Below are positions 35,937 through 45,880 of a DNA stretch of 64,000 nucleotides, in pieces. The notes under the pieces were generated by a model. That model was not told the DNA's origin, searched no databases, and saw nothing but the letters and a program-made list of their open reading frames with translations. A program made the position numbers and the translations under genes. The number at the start of each line of letters is the position of its first letter. Within the stretch, counting starts at the first letter, position 1. The stretch is from NCBI RefSeq assembly GCF_024506435.1, contig NZ_JANIET010000001.1, positions 2,542,001 to 2,606,000 of the forward strand, written 5' to 3'. This stretch comes from Pantoea trifolii. GTDB lineage: Bacteria > Pseudomonadota > Gammaproteobacteria > Enterobacterales > Enterobacteriaceae.

Positions 35937-35952
35937 GCGCAATCGTTTTCCC
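35937..35952 (-). promoter_or_regulatory. PurR-box-like site
   Basis: On the minus strand GGGAAAACGATTGCGC matches 11 of 16 positions of the PurR consensus ACGCAAACGTTTGCGT, including the central A-C-G region. It is about 225 bases upstream of the permease. A second weaker match is at 35854-35869 (10 of 16). Confidence 0.4.
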
Positions 35953-36103
35953 TCGTTGCGATTGTTTGGCAAAAAGAGTGCGGCACTGCACGCTTCCGCA
36001 CTCTGCCAGGCGATGGCGCTCACGTTTCTGTTGCTTGAATCTGCAGCTAAAAAACATCGGGTTACACTGCATTTAACCCTTTCGTAACAAAAGAGGCGCA
36101 TCC

Positions 36104-36850
36104 ATGAAGCCCGCGATTTTGGTGGTCGATGATGATCGTGCAGTGTGCGAATTGCTGCACGATGTGTTGAATGAACATGTGTTTACCGTTTATTGCTGCC
36201 ATCAGGGTAAAGATGCGCTGGCTCTGCTGGCGCTACATCCGGAAATTTCGCTGGTGATGCTGGATATGATGCTGCCAGACACCAACGGCTTGCTGGTGCT
36301 ACAGCAAATGCAGCGGCAGCGTCCCGATCTGCTGGTGATCATGTTGACCGGCATGGGCTCGGAAGCGGATATGGTGGTGGGACTGGAGATGGGCGCGGAT
36401 GATTACATCGCCAAGCCTTTCAACCCACGCGTGGTGGTGGCACGAGCGCGCGCTGCACTGCGTCGCTGCGGACGACTGGCGCAGCCGGAAGCGTTGCCGG
36501 ATGAAGGCTGGCAATTTAACGGCTGGCGGCTGGACGATGCGCGCTGTCAGCTGTTCAATCCACAGCGCGAAAGCGTGCCGCTGACGCAAGGTGAATACAC
36601 GCTACTGCGTGCGCTGGTGGCGCATGCGCGCAAAGTATTAACCCGCGATCAACTGCTCGAACTGACGCACAGCGAAAGCCTCGAGGTGTTTGATCGCACC
36701 ATTGATGTGCTGATTATGCGGCTACGACGCAAGATCGAAAGCAACCCGCATCAACCGAGCCTGATCCGCACCATTCGCGGTCTCGGCTATGTTTTCTCCG
36801 CCGATGTGATGCGTCCTGCCTCTTCGGCGCGTGAAACGCAAATCGCCTGA
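36104..36850 (+). CDS. OmpR-family response regulator
   Basis: The 248-residue regulator has a receiver domain with D9/D10/D11, phospho-acceptor D54 (in LVMLDMMLPD), T82 and K104 (AKPFN), and a winged-helix domain at about residues 130-232 ending TIRGLGYVF. AGAGG lies before the ATG. There is no kinase next to it; the nearest is the hybrid kinase at 43283, on the other side of the sugar operon. Its last 64 bases overlap the end of the PfkB gene on the opposite strand. Regulation of the sugar operon is inferred from position only. Confidence 0.92.
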   Translation: MKPAILVVDDDRAVCELLHDVLNEHVFTVYCCHQGKDALALLALHPEISLVMLDMMLPDTNGLLVLQQMQRQRPDLLVIMLTGMGSEADMVVGLEMGADDYIAKPFNPRVVVARARAALRRCGRLAQPEALPDEGWQFNGWRLDDARCQLFNPQRESVPLTQGEYTLLRALVAHARKVLTRDQLLELTHSESLEVFDRTIDVLIMRLRRKIESNPHQPSLIRTIRGLGYVFSADVMRPASSARETQIA

Positions 36851-37836
36851 TCCATCCAGCGCTGCATCTCGGCTAATGGCCGCGTACCGTCCAGCGCGTT
36901 GGCGGCATGCAGATTAAAACAGGCGCAGGTGTGCGCCAGCTTCAGCGTTTCCGTCAGCGACCAGCCTTCGTGGCTGGCATAAAGCACACCGGCGCAAAAC
37001 GCATCGCCCGCGCCAACGCTACCCACGATCTCTTCCGGCGCTAAACACCACGCGGGCTGCCAACGCCCTTCGCCTTCTGCTTGCTGGCCCCACGCCCCTT
37101 CCGGTGCGTGAATCACCACCCGCTGACGTACGCCTTGCTGCAGTAGCCAGGTCGCCGCCTCGGCAAACGCTGAAGGCGCGGCAAGCCCTTGCGGGGTGCG
37201 CAAACTGATGCCGGTGAGCGATTGCGCCTCCAGTTCGTTGATCACCAAATAATCGAGCCAGCGCAGCGCGGGCACCACCAGCGGGCGATATTCGCCCACG
37301 CGCGACACCAAATCGAGTGAGGTGAGATAGCCGCGCTGCTGCATCTGCGCCAGCAATCGTGCGCTGCGCGTGCCGTATTCCTCGTCCGGCACATCAAGGC
37401 TATCCAGCAGCAGCAAATAACCAAGATGGAATATGCGATGGGATGTGGAGACGTCGGCGAAATGCGCCAAATCGAGCTTGCCATTGGCACCGCGAGCATG
37501 GAAGAAGGTGCGCTGGCCGTCCGGCGTAGTCATCACCTGCGTCATCGCCGTGTTGATGCCTGCGGTGCGCTGCACAAACTGGCGGTCGATGTGATGATCG
37601 TCCAGCAGTTGCAGGATGAAGTCGCCGTCGCTGTCCTCGCCCACCATGCCGACGCCCGCCAGCGGCAAATTCAGCTGCATACGCGCCAGGGTAAACAGCA
37701 CGTTGAGCGCCGCGCCGCCGCTGCACTTCTCGCTGTGCTGAATCTCCGTCAGCCAGCCCTGTTCCGGCCAGTGGCTGATGCGCTGCACGTGATCCACCAG
37801 CATGCTGCCGGCACCGATGATTCCGTTACGCACCAT
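36787..37836 (-). CDS. PfkB-family sugar kinase
   Basis: The 349-residue kinase has the N-terminal GIIGAGSMLVDHVQRI and GGAALNVLFTLARM substrate-binding region and the C-terminal catalytic GSVGAGDAFCAGVL. Such enzymes phosphorylate sugars at C1, C5 or C6. In this operon it would act on the ketose made by the lyxose isomerase (inference). GGAGG lies 8 bases before the ATG; the aldolase stop is 4 bases upstream, so the two are coupled. It is the last gene of the operon. Confidence 0.88.
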   Translation of the reverse strand: MVRNGIIGAGSMLVDHVQRISHWPEQGWLTEIQHSEKCSGGAALNVLFTLARMQLNLPLAGVGMVGEDSDGDFILQLLDDHHIDRQFVQRTAGINTAMTQVMTTPDGQRTFFHARGANGKLDLAHFADVSTSHRIFHLGYLLLLDSLDVPDEEYGTRSARLLAQMQQRGYLTSLDLVSRVGEYRPLVVPALRWLDYLVINELEAQSLTGISLRTPQGLAAPSAFAEAATWLLQQGVRQRVVIHAPEGAWGQQAEGEGRWQPAWCLAPEEIVGSVGAGDAFCAGVLYASHEGWSLTETLKLAHTCACFNLHAANALDGTRPLAEMQRWMDQAICVSRAEEAGRITSAEKT

Positions 37837-37840
37837 GCTG

Positions 37841-38701
37841 TCAGGCCCTCCCGGCGCTGCCGAACACCTGCATCTGCTGCGCCACCACGTTGGCGATGTC
37901 ACGCTCCACGGCCATCAGCAATTCGGCAAAGGCGTCGTAGCGTGCATCGCGCTGAGTGATCTGCGCTTCAATCGCCCCGAGCGCCGCCTGCGACATGCCG
38001 GTGTAAAAGTTGATTTTATTGATGCCGAGGCTAACGGCGCGGCGGAAGTCCGCATCGCTAATGCCGGAACCGCCATGCAGCACCAGCGGAATGCCAGCGG
38101 TCGAGCGAATCGCTGCCAGCCGGTCAAAGTCGAGTTTGGGTTCGCCTTTGTATTTGCCGTGTGCATTGCCAATTGCTACCGCCAGACAATCAATGCCGGT
38201 GGCGTGCACAAAATCAGCGGCCTGCGCCGGATCGGTAAATTTATCGCTGTCGGCCTCGCCAAACAGCGCCCCGCCTTCATCGCCGCCCACCGCACCCAGT
38301 TCGGCTTCCACCGAAACGCCGAGCGCGTGGCACATCTTCACCACTTCGCGCGTCTGGCGGACGTTTTCCTCGTAGCTGAGCGTCGAGCCATCGAACATGA
38401 CCGAGGTAAAGCCAAGACGAATCGCCTGCATCACCGCCTCAAAATGCAGGCCGTGATCGAGATGCAGCACCACCGGAATATCGTGCAGCGCCGCTTCGGT
38501 GCGCACGGCGGCGACCAGATGTTCGAGGTTGACATACTTAAAATGCACTTCGGCGATGCTAATGATAAATGGCGAGCGCTGCCGCTCAGCCGCCTGATAA
38601 AGCGCGCGCAGAAAATGGGTATCGAGGACGTTAAACGCGCCGAGCGCGTAGCCGTTCTGTTGCGCATGGGCCAAACCCTGCGCCAGGGAAATCAGTGCCA
38701 T
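37841..38701 (-). CDS. Class II ketose-(bis)phosphate aldolase
   Basis: This is a zinc-dependent aldolase of 286 residues. Key sites: the catalytic/zinc region PVVLHLDHGLHFE, the SVMFDGSTLSYEENVRQT block, VEAELGAVGGDE, the zinc histidine in AIGNAHGKYKG, and VLHGGSGISDADF followed by INKINFYT. It belongs to the fructose/tagatose-bisphosphate aldolase superfamily; the exact substrate is unknown. A kinase that makes a ketose 1-phosphate would allow cleavage to dihydroxyacetone phosphate and an aldehyde. It lies 11 bases after the isomerase gene. Confidence 0.88.
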   Translation of the reverse strand: MALISLAQGLAHAQQNGYALGAFNVLDTHFLRALYQAAERQRSPFIISIAEVHFKYVNLEHLVAAVRTEAALHDIPVVLHLDHGLHFEAVMQAIRLGFTSVMFDGSTLSYEENVRQTREVVKMCHALGVSVEAELGAVGGDEGGALFGEADSDKFTDPAQAADFVHATGIDCLAVAIGNAHGKYKGEPKLDFDRLAAIRSTAGIPLVLHGGSGISDADFRRAVSLGINKINFYTGMSQAALGAIEAQITQRDARYDAFAELLMAVERDIANVVAQQMQVFGSAGRA

Positions 38702-38712
38702 ATCAGGCTCCT

Positions 38713-39396
38713 TTAGGCCAGCCAGCGGTGATATTCGTTACACAGCAGCCAGCGCGGTTCTTCATCTTCATCAAGCGGATTGAAGCGTGCCAGCGGGGTA
38801 AGAAACACGTTGTCGTGTTCGTCGTCGTTGGGCATTGAGACTTCGCCCACCAGTACATCGCCGTAACCCTCTTCACCCCAAAAGCTGTGCCAGATGCCCG
38901 GCAGCAAAGTGACGCTTTCGCCCGGCGATAAACGCAGCTGCGAACCGGCGGCGTGGGTTTGCCGAATGCCATCCAACGTGACGTTGACCGCCGTCTCGGC
39001 CAGCTGATTGCCTGCGCGGTTATGCAGCGTAACGATCAGATTGCCGCCGCCGCGATTGATAATGTCTTCCATCTTTTGCGGGTGATAATGCATCGGCGTG
39101 ACCTGCCCTTCGCGCACGTGCATGATCTTTTCGGCGTAGGGTTTGGCCCACGGCTGGCCACCGCGCGAACCGTTGCGCAAAGTGAACAGGGTTAAACCGG
39201 TTTGATTGAAATCGTCAGCGCCGAAGCTGGTGACATCCCAGCCGAGGTGCAGCGCCAGCAGTTCATCGGCATCATGTTTATCGAGCGCGCGCCACTGGCT
39301 GAGGCCGTAATCGGCCCACGGCGGCAGATGCACATCCTGGCGCATAAAGAATTCGCGGGTACGTTGTAGGATCGCATTCACTTCAGAGCGTTGCAT
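38713..39396 (-). CDS. D-lyxose ketol-isomerase
   Basis: The 227-residue cupin-type isomerase interconverts D-lyxose and D-xylulose, often also D-mannose and D-fructose. Metal-site and core motifs: EKIMHVREGQVTPMHYHPQKMEDIINRGGG and PGIWHSFWGEEGYGDVLVGE. Length and motifs match characterised enterobacterial enzymes of this type (the E. coli O157 sugar isomerase). AAAGGAGGAG precedes ATG 39396; the longer frame runs into a REP element and is rejected. Confidence 0.88.
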   Translation of the reverse strand: MQRSEVNAILQRTREFFMRQDVHLPPWADYGLSQWRALDKHDADELLALHLGWDVTSFGADDFNQTGLTLFTLRNGSRGGQPWAKPYAEKIMHVREGQVTPMHYHPQKMEDIINRGGGNLIVTLHNRAGNQLAETAVNVTLDGIRQTHAAGSQLRLSPGESVTLLPGIWHSFWGEEGYGDVLVGEVSMPNDDEHDNVFLTPLARFNPLDEDEEPRWLLCNEYHRWLA

Positions 39397-39418
39397 CGTC
39401 TCCTCCTTTACTCGCTGG

Positions 39419-39514
39419 CCCTCACCCCAGCCCTCTCCCGCAAGCGGGCGAGGGAGCTGACCGAGCAAACCTAACTATCCCCTCTCCCATTGATGGGAGA
39501 GGGTTAGGGTGAGG
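39419..39514. repeat. REP pair between isomerase and binding-protein genes
   Basis: CCCTCACCCC...GGGTGAGGGA outer ends enclose two CCCTCTCCC-type hairpins; same family as 10345-10440. It begins 10 bases after the binding-protein stop (minus strand). Confidence 0.8.
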
Positions 39515-39524
39515 GAACCCGCAA

Positions 39525-40463
39525 TTATTTCACCGTCCAGCCCTTGTAACTGCTAACGCTGTTACGATCGATCATCGTCACCGGAATCAGCACCGGCTTA
39601 TCTGGCGCGGGTTTGCCCTGCAGGATGTCATAGCCGATCTCCACCGCTTTCGCCGCCATCACCTGCGGGTCTTGCGCAGGCGTGGCCACGAACAGCGAGC
39701 CTTTGCGTTTCAGCGCCTCTTCACCGTCTGGCGATCCATCGACGCCGACAATAAAGAACTCATTGCGCTGCGCCTGTTTCGCCGCCAGATCGGCACCAAT
39801 CGCGGTTGGGTCGTTAATCGCGAACACCGCATCAATCTTCGGATTAGCCGACAGCAGGCCGGTCATCACTTCGAGGCCACCTTCACGGCTGCCTTTGGCG
39901 TTCTGGTTGTAGGAGAGCAACTTGATGTCCGGATGGGTTTTCAGCTCGTTCATGCAGCCTTCCACACGGTTCTGCACCGCAGAAACCGGCGGTCCGTTGA
40001 TGATGACCACGTTGCCTTTGGCTTTCAGGCGATCGGAGATGTATTTACACGCCATGGCACCGGCGGCGGTGTTATCGGAGGTGATCGTGGCGTTAGCGCC
40101 GTCTGCCGCCACGTCGACTGCCACCACCACAATCCCGGCATCACGCGCACGTTTAACCGCGGGTGCGATGCCTTTGGAATCAGCGGCGTTGAGGATAATC
40201 ATGTCCACTTTGGCGGCGATGAAGTTATCAATCTGCCCCACCTGCTGGCCAAGATCGTAACCGCTGGAGACCAGCGTTACGTTGACCTTGTCACCCGCCA
40301 GCTCGCGCGCCTTCAGCTCCGCACCTTTGGTGATCTGCACGAAGAACGGGTTGGCGAGATCGCCGACGGTCACACCAATGGATTTCAGCTCTTTGGCCTG
40401 CACCAATGGCGCGCTCAGAAGCGTAGCCGCCAGCAGTCCGGTTAGAATCGGATTAAAACGCAT
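39525..40463 (-). CDS. Sugar-binding periplasmic protein (RbsB-like)
   Basis: The 312-residue precursor has a signal peptide MRFNPILTGLLAATLLSAPL ending VQA, then a type I periplasmic binding fold: SIGVTVGDLANPFFVQITKG, IILNAADSKGIAPAVKRA, DGANATITSDNTAAGAMACK, FAINDPTAIGADLAA. It is the substrate receptor of the ABC importer encoded upstream. The ligand is probably D-lyxose or a related pentose/hexose, judging by the isomerase. Its gene is flanked on both sides by REP elements. It could also present ligand to the hybrid kinase, as TorT does for TorS (speculative). Confidence 0.9.
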   Translation of the reverse strand: MRFNPILTGLLAATLLSAPLVQAKELKSIGVTVGDLANPFFVQITKGAELKARELAGDKVNVTLVSSGYDLGQQVGQIDNFIAAKVDMIILNAADSKGIAPAVKRARDAGIVVVAVDVAADGANATITSDNTAAGAMACKYISDRLKAKGNVVIINGPPVSAVQNRVEGCMNELKTHPDIKLLSYNQNAKGSREGGLEVMTGLLSANPKIDAVFAINDPTAIGADLAAKQAQRNEFFIVGVDGSPDGEEALKRKGSLFVATPAQDPQVMAAKAVEIGYDILQGKPAPDKPVLIPVTMIDRNSVSSYKGWTVK

Positions 40464-40500
40464 AGTCGATGTTCTCCTGCTTTTTGGTTTTTATGATGGG

Positions 40501-40638
40501 TGCTTGCTGTCCCCCTCCTCGGTCCTCCCCCACCAGTGGGGGAGGAAGATGCTGCCATATGCTCGTACTGAAGCTGCATGTGGCTACGTCTCCTTCCCCC
40601 GCTTGCGGGGGGAAGGCCGGGATGGGGGACAGCAAGCA
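40501..40638. repeat. Long BIME-like element, copy 1
   Basis: Outer inverted ends TGCTTGCTGTCCCCC (40501-40515) and GGGGGACAGCAAGCA (40624-40638) enclose two hairpins (CCTCCCCCAC..GTGGGGGAGG and CCTTCCCCCGC..GCGGGGGGAAGG). It lies between the permease and binding-protein genes. A near copy is at 47610-47748. Confidence 0.85.
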
Positions 40639-40647
40639 CGATATAAC

Positions 40648-41631
40648 TCAACCCACGTGATGCCGCGTCCGGTACTTATCGATCAACACCGCGATAATGA
40701 TCACCGCGCCCTTAATCACTAACTGCCAGAAATAGGAGACGCCCATCAGCGTCATGCCGTTATTCAGCGTGGCGATAATCAGCGCGCCAATCAGCGTGCC
40801 GGTGATGGTGCCGATACCGCCGACAAAGCTGGTGCCGCCGAGGATCACCGCCGCTATCGCATCCAGCTCATAGCCGACGCCGAGGTTGCCATTAGCGCTG
40901 TAGAGCCGCGAGGCGCTCATCAATCCGGCCAGCCCCGACAGCAAACCGCTCATGGCGTAGACAAACAGCAGCACCACGCTGACTTTGATGCCGGTCAGGC
41001 GCGCCGCCTGTACGTTGCCGCCAACCGCATAAATGTGCACGCCTAAGGTGGTGCGACGCAGAATGAACCAGCACAGCGCGATGACGGCAAAGGCGATGAT
41101 GATCAGCCACGGCACCGGCCCGAGATAGCCGTTGCCTATCCACTCAAAGTTGATGTCGGAGTTGATTACCGTGGTGCCGTTCGCCAGCAGATAAGCCGCG
41201 CCGCGCATCGCGGTGTAGGTGCCGAGCGTGACAATAAAGGGCGGTAGCCCTGCCCACGCCACCAGAATGCCGTTGAACAAGCCCATAATCAGCCCGGCAC
41301 CTAACGCCGCTGGAATCGTCAGTGATGCAAACGCCGGATCGAGCGACACCACCATCGCCACTACCGCTGTGGTACCGAGCATCGATCCCACCGACAAATC
41401 GATGCCGCCGGTGAGAATGACAAAGGTCATGCCCGCCGCCAGCACGATGTTGATTGAGGCCTGACGCGTAATGTTGAGCAGATTGCCCTCGGTGAAGAAG
41501 TTCGGCGTGACAAAGCCAAATACCGCCACGATCAGGATCAGAATCGGCAAGATACCGACGGTTTGCAGCAGGTCACTCATTAACGCGCGCTTTAGGGTTG
41601 GGCTTTTTACGCGTGCGGATTCACTGGTCAT
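40648..41631 (-). CDS. Sugar ABC transporter permease (RbsC-like)
   Basis: A 327-residue membrane protein with 8-10 spans and the family blocks NITRQASINIVLAAGMTFVI, GGIDLSVGSMLGT, PFIVTLGTYTAMRGAAYLLA and GYELDAIAAVILGGTSFVGG. It works as a homodimer with the double ATPase encoded 10 bases upstream. Confidence 0.93.
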   Translation of the reverse strand: MTSESARVKSPTLKRALMSDLLQTVGILPILILIVAVFGFVTPNFFTEGNLLNITRQASINIVLAAGMTFVILTGGIDLSVGSMLGTTAVVAMVVSLDPAFASLTIPAALGAGLIMGLFNGILVAWAGLPPFIVTLGTYTAMRGAAYLLANGTTVINSDINFEWIGNGYLGPVPWLIIIAFAVIALCWFILRRTTLGVHIYAVGGNVQAARLTGIKVSVVLLFVYAMSGLLSGLAGLMSASRLYSANGNLGVGYELDAIAAVILGGTSFVGGIGTITGTLIGALIIATLNNGMTLMGVSYFWQLVIKGAVIIIAVLIDKYRTRHHVG

Positions 41632-41641
41632 TGCGCTCTCC

Positions 41642-43147
41642 TCAGGCCTGAACCGGCTGCGCGCCGGTGGCCAGTGTCATAATGTTTTCCTGGCTAATCT
41701 CTGCCCCACTCAACTCACCGGCGATGGCGCCTTCCCGCATCACATAGACGCGATCGCTCATGCCCACCACTTCCGGTAACTCACTGGAGATCATCAATAT
41801 CGCCACGCCCTGCTGCGCCATCTGCTGCATCATGCGGTAGATTTCGCTCTTGGCGCCGACATCGACGCCGCGCGTCGGCTCATCGAGAATCAGAATGCGT
41901 GGCGCAATCGCCACCCAGCGTGAAATCAGCAGCTTCTGCTGATTGCCACCGGATAAGCCGCCCGCGCGCACCTGCGCATGCGGCACGCGGATGTTTAGCG
42001 CATCAATCGCCTCGCTGGCGATCTTCTGTCCTTTGCGCCGATTGAGCAGGCCGTAACTGGCGTCGCGCTCCAGCGTGGCCATCACAATGTTGTCCTGCGC
42101 CGCCAGTTCGAGGAACAAGCCCTGCTCTTTGCGGTTCTCGGTGAGAAACCCGATGCCGCGCGCAATCGCGTCGCGCGGCGAGTGAATTTGCACTTTTTCC
42201 CCGTCGATCCAGATCTCGCCGCCGCTCGGTTGATGCACGCCAAAAATCAACTGTGCCAGTTCGCTGCGCCCGGCGCCGACCAGGCCCGCCAGACCGACGA
42301 TCTCACCGGCCCGCACCGACAGGCTGCTGGGATGCACTTTGTGTTTGTCGCACAGGTGATTGACGGCGAGACGGATGTCGCCGAGCGGAATGTTGCGGTC
42401 TTTGTTGAACAGATCGCTGAGCGGACGCCCGACCATCATGCGCACCAGCTCGCTGGCATTAAGCTGCTCGCGCGTCAGGCTGCCGACGTACTGTCCGTCG
42501 CGCAGCACGCTAACGCGATCCGACAGCTCATACACCTCCGCCATGCGATGGCTGATGTAGATGATCGCCATCCCTTCGCTGCGCAGACGTTTTATCAGCG
42601 CAAACAGCTGCTCGGTTTCACGGTTCGAGAGTGCGGCAGTCGGCTCATCCATCACCAGAATGCGGCTGTTGCGATGCAGCGCGCGGGCGATTTCCACCTG
42701 CTGCTGCTCGGCAATGCTCAGGCGACTAACCAGATCGGTGGCGCTGAACTGTGCGCCCAAACGATCAATCACTCGCTGCGCCTCTTCCGCCATCTGGCGA
42801 CGCTTCACCAGACCCGCGCGGGTGATTTCACTGCCGAGAAAGATGTTCTCCGCCACCGTCAGATTCGGTGCCAGATTGATCTCCTGATAAATCAGGGTAA
42901 TGCCCGCCGCCAACGCCTCTTTTGGGCCTTTAATGGTGTACGGCTGGCCGTCGATAAGGATTTCCCCGCTGCTGGCGGTATAAGCACCGGCCAGAATTTT
43001 CATCAATGTACTTTTGCCTGCGCCGTTTTCGCCCATCAGCGCATGCACTTCACCGGGCCAGACCGTGAGATCGACGCCTTTCAGCGCATAGAAGTTGCCG
43101 AAGCGTCGGGTGATCGCGCGCATTTCTAATATCGGTGCTGTCGCCAT
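41642..43147 (-). CDS. Sugar ABC transporter ATPase with two nucleotide-binding domains (RbsA-like)
   Basis: The 501-residue protein has two tandem ABC domains. The first has Walker [10 protein letters not shown] and signature [15 protein letters not shown]; the second has a degenerate Walker [10 protein letters not shown] and [14 protein letters not shown] followed by [13 protein letters not shown]. This asymmetry is standard for ribose/galactose-type importers. ATG 43147 has GCAGGAG upstream; the longer frame is rejected. It is the first gene of the operon and is divergent from the hybrid kinase gene with 135 bases between. Confidence 0.93.
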   Translation of the reverse strand: MATAPILEMRAITRRFGNFYALKGVDLTVWPGEVHALMGENGAGKSTLMKILAGAYTASSGEILIDGQPYTIKGPKEALAAGITLIYQEINLAPNLTVAENIFLGSEITRAGLVKRRQMAEEAQRVIDRLGAQFSATDLVSRLSIAEQQQVEIARALHRNSRILVMDEPTAALSNRETEQLFALIKRLRSEGMAIIYISHRMAEVYELSDRVSVLRDGQYVGSLTREQLNASELVRMMVGRPLSDLFNKDRNIPLGDIRLAVNHLCDKHKVHPSSLSVRAGEIVGLAGLVGAGRSELAQLIFGVHQPSGGEIWIDGEKVQIHSPRDAIARGIGFLTENRKEQGLFLELAAQDNIVMATLERDASYGLLNRRKGQKIASEAIDALNIRVPHAQVRAGGLSGGNQQKLLISRWVAIAPRILILDEPTRGVDVGAKSEIYRMMQQMAQQGVAILMISSELPEVVGMSDRVYVMREGAIAGELSGAEISQENIMTLATGAQPVQA

Positions 43148-43282
43148 TACGAGGCTCCTGCTGGCAAAGGTTGCAGCGAGTAAAGCCTCCTTAGATAAAT
43201 GGAAAATGTCAGCGGCCATTCATATTTGTCATATTTCGCCCCGATCGCGCTTCTATACTCGCCAGCAGTTGAGCGGTAAGGA

Positions 43283-45880
43283 GTGGCAGCCATGAGTCAC
43301 AGTCTGCACTGGCACGCGGGCGCACGCAGTCGCCTGCTGCTGTTTAATCTGCTGGTGATGTCGGTGACGCTGGCGGTGAGTCTGGTGGCTATTTTTGGAT
43401 TTCGCCACGCAGGTCACATTCAGGAACAGGCGCAGGCGCAAACGCTGGCCGATATGAACGGCAGCCTGGCGCTGGCGCGCGATACCGCCAATGTGGCGAT
43501 CGCCGCGGTGCGTTTATCGCAGGTGGTCGGCGCGCTGGAGTATCAGAGCGAATCGGCGCGCCTGCAGCAAACGCAGCAGGAGCTGCAACGGTCGCTGAGC
43601 TTGCTGGCGAATGCGCCACTGGCGTCGCAACAGCCGCAGCTGCTGACGCGCATCCGCGAACGCAGCCAGATGCTGGAACAGACCATCAACCAATTGCTGC
43701 GCGCCGGACATCAGCGCCATCTGCAGCGCAACGTCATGCTCAGCGGGCTGTGGCAATCGCAGCTATTACTCAATCGCATTGACCTGCTAACACGCACCGA
43801 TTCCCCATCCACCGCGCTGCGCCAGCAAACCCACAGCTTATTCAGCGTGGCGATTCAATCCAGCGCGCCGCAGGCCGCAGTGCAGCAGCTGCAATCGGTG
43901 CTCAGTCAGTGGCGGGCGTTAAGGCTCAACGGCGTGCTGAATACGCAAGTACAGCGGCTGATCGCCACCAGCAATGATTTGCAGCCGGTGGCGCAGCAAC
44001 TGGAACAGAGTGATATCGCCATCGCCTACGCCACTTATCGCATCAAAGCGCTGGTGGCGATGCTCAACGACGACATCACCCATTACGTGCAGCTGGTGGC
44101 GCAGCAGAGCGACGCCCGCAGCGCTGTAACCCATGAAGAGCTGGATTCGATCATCGGCTTTATCGGCCTGTTTATGCTGCTGGCGCTGCTGATCACCGGT
44201 TACGCCGGTTACTACATCTACCGCAATCTCGGTTCGAGTCTCACCGCCATCGCGCACGCCATGACCCGGCTGGCGCAGGGGGAAAAGAGCGTCAACGTGC
44301 CGGGTCTGGCGCGGCGCGATGAGCTGGGCGATCTGGCGCGCGCCTTCAACGTGTTTGCGCGCAACACCGCGTCGCTGGCGCACACCTCGCGCCTGCTGAA
44401 AGAGAAAAGCAACCAGCTGGAATCCACCTTCCTCGCCATGCGCGACGGCTTTGCGCTGTTTGATAACAGCGGCCAGCTGGTGGTGTGGAATGCGCAATAT
44501 GCCGAGCTGCTGGGCATTGCGCCGCGCGAACTGCATCGCGGCTTGCACTATCAACAGCTTTTAAAACGCGTCGATGTTGAGCTCAATGGCTTAGCCGATG
44601 CGCAGGAAGTGCGGCTGGCGGATGGACGCACGCTGGAGCTGCGTTTCAGCCCGGTGCCACGGCGCGGCATGGTGAATACCGTGCTGGAGCGCACCACGCG
44701 CAAGGCGCTGGAAGAGGCGCTGCTGCACAGCCAGAAGATGAAAGCGGTTGGACAGCTCACCGGCGGACTGGCGCACGACTTCAATAATCTGCTGGCGGTG
44801 ATCATCGGCAGCCTGGCGTTAACCGTCGATCAGCTGCCGCCCGGCACGCTCGCCAGCCGTATCGATCGTGCACGTCAGGCTGCCGACCGCGCGGCGCAGC
44901 TGACGCAGCGTTTGCTGGCGTTCTCGCGCAAACAGGCGCTCTATCCGCGCGCGGTGTCGGTGGTGGAACTGGTGGATAATCTGCATTCGCTGCTGCAACA
45001 CGCACTTTTGCCCGGCCAGCAGCTGGTGATCGATGCGCAACGTCCCGGCTGGCCAGCGTGGATCGATGCCGGACAGCTGGAGAATGCGCTGATCAATTTG
45101 GTGGTCAACGCGCGCGATGCGATGACGCAGCAGAGCGGCGAAATCCGCCTGCGTATCTGGAATCAGCGTAAACAGGAAGCCGACGGCAAGCGCGATCGCG
45201 TCACCATTGAAGTAATCGATCACGGCTGCGGCATGTCGGCCGAGGTGCGCGAACAGGTGTTCGAGCCGTTCTTCACCACCAAAGCGATCGGCAGCGGCAG
45301 CGGTTTGGGCTTATCGATGGTGTATGGCTTTGTGCGTCAATCCGGCGGCCAGATCGAGCTGGAAACCGCGCCGGGGCAAGGCACCACCGTGCGGCTGTTA
45401 TTGCCGCGCGCGCCCGAAGCGGCACAGCCGCTCAACGTGCCGCCGCCGCTGGTGCCGCAGGCCAGCAACGATCGGCTGGTGTTGGTGCTGGATGATGAAC
45501 CGACGGTGCGACAAACGCTGTGCGAACATCTGCATCAGCTGGGTTATCTGACGCTGGAGTGTGGCGACGGCGAAAGCGCGCTGACGCTGCTGCGCCAGAC
45601 GCCGGATATCGATCTGTTAATCAGTGATTTGATGCTGCCGGGCGGCATCAACGGCGCGGATGTGATTCGCCAGGCGCAGGCGCAGTGGCCACATCTGGCG
45701 ACGGTGTTGATCAGCGGTCAGGATCTGCGCCAGACGCAGGTGACGCTGCCGCTGTGTGAGCGGCTGGCGAAACCCTGGCATCAGGCGCAGCTGGTGCAGG
45801 CGCTGGAGCGCGCCTGGCAGCGCAGTGAACGGCTTAGTCGCGCGCGGCAGGCTGCCACAACGGCACCCCTTTCCCCGTGA
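43283..45880 (+). CDS. Hybrid sensor histidine kinase
   Basis: The 865-residue kinase has a membrane span at about residues 17-38, a large helical periplasmic domain (about 40-285), a second span (287-310), HAMP (about 311-365), a PAS-like region (about 375-460), HisKA with H495 in [13 protein letters not shown], HATPase with the N box [11 protein letters not shown] and G boxes IDHGCGMS and [11 protein letters not shown], and a C-terminal receiver with D779 ([11 protein letters not shown]). There is no HPt domain. It starts divergently from the sugar operon, and the OmpR-type regulator lies at the operon's other end. Its last 47 bases overlap phnE2 tail to tail. Confidence 0.92.
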   Translation: MAAMSHSLHWHAGARSRLLLFNLLVMSVTLAVSLVAIFGFRHAGHIQEQAQAQTLADMNGSLALARDTANVAIAAVRLSQVVGALEYQSESARLQQTQQELQRSLSLLANAPLASQQPQLLTRIRERSQMLEQTINQLLRAGHQRHLQRNVMLSGLWQSQLLLNRIDLLTRTDSPSTALRQQTHSLFSVAIQSSAPQAAVQQLQSVLSQWRALRLNGVLNTQVQRLIATSNDLQPVAQQLEQSDIAIAYATYRIKALVAMLNDDITHYVQLVAQQSDARSAVTHEELDSIIGFIGLFMLLALLITGYAGYYIYRNLGSSLTAIAHAMTRLAQGEKSVNVPGLARRDELGDLARAFNVFARNTASLAHTSRLLKEKSNQLESTFLAMRDGFALFDNSGQLVVWNAQYAELLGIAPRELHRGLHYQQLLKRVDVELNGLADAQEVRLADGRTLELRFSPVPRRGMVNTVLERTTRKALEEALLHSQKMKAVGQLTGGLAHDFNNLLAVIIGSLALTVDQLPPGTLASRIDRARQAADRAAQLTQRLLAFSRKQALYPRAVSVVELVDNLHSLLQHALLPGQQLVIDAQRPGWPAWIDAGQLENALINLVVNARDAMTQQSGEIRLRIWNQRKQEADGKRDRVTIEVIDHGCGMSAEVREQVFEPFFTTKAIGSGSGLGLSMVYGFVRQSGGQIELETAPGQGTTVRLLLPRAPEAAQPLNVPPPLVPQASNDRLVLVLDDEPTVRQTLCEHLHQLGYLTLECGDGESALTLLRQTPDIDLLISDLMLPGGINGADVIRQAQAQWPHLATVLISGQDLRQTQVTLPLCERLAKPWHQAQLVQALERAWQRSERLSRARQAATTAPLSP

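Noticed and set aside
35720-36103. A purine riboswitch upstream of the NCS2 permease
   Set aside because: No three-way junction with the conserved loop sequences is visible; a PurR-type site is a better explanation.
42182-43129. A 315-codon plus-strand open frame opposite the sugar ABC ATPase, and similar long frames at 37802-38716 and 52898-53767
   Set aside because: All are antisense to conserved genes, are rich in His/Arg/Gln as expected from reverse-complemented GC-rich codons, and show no motif.
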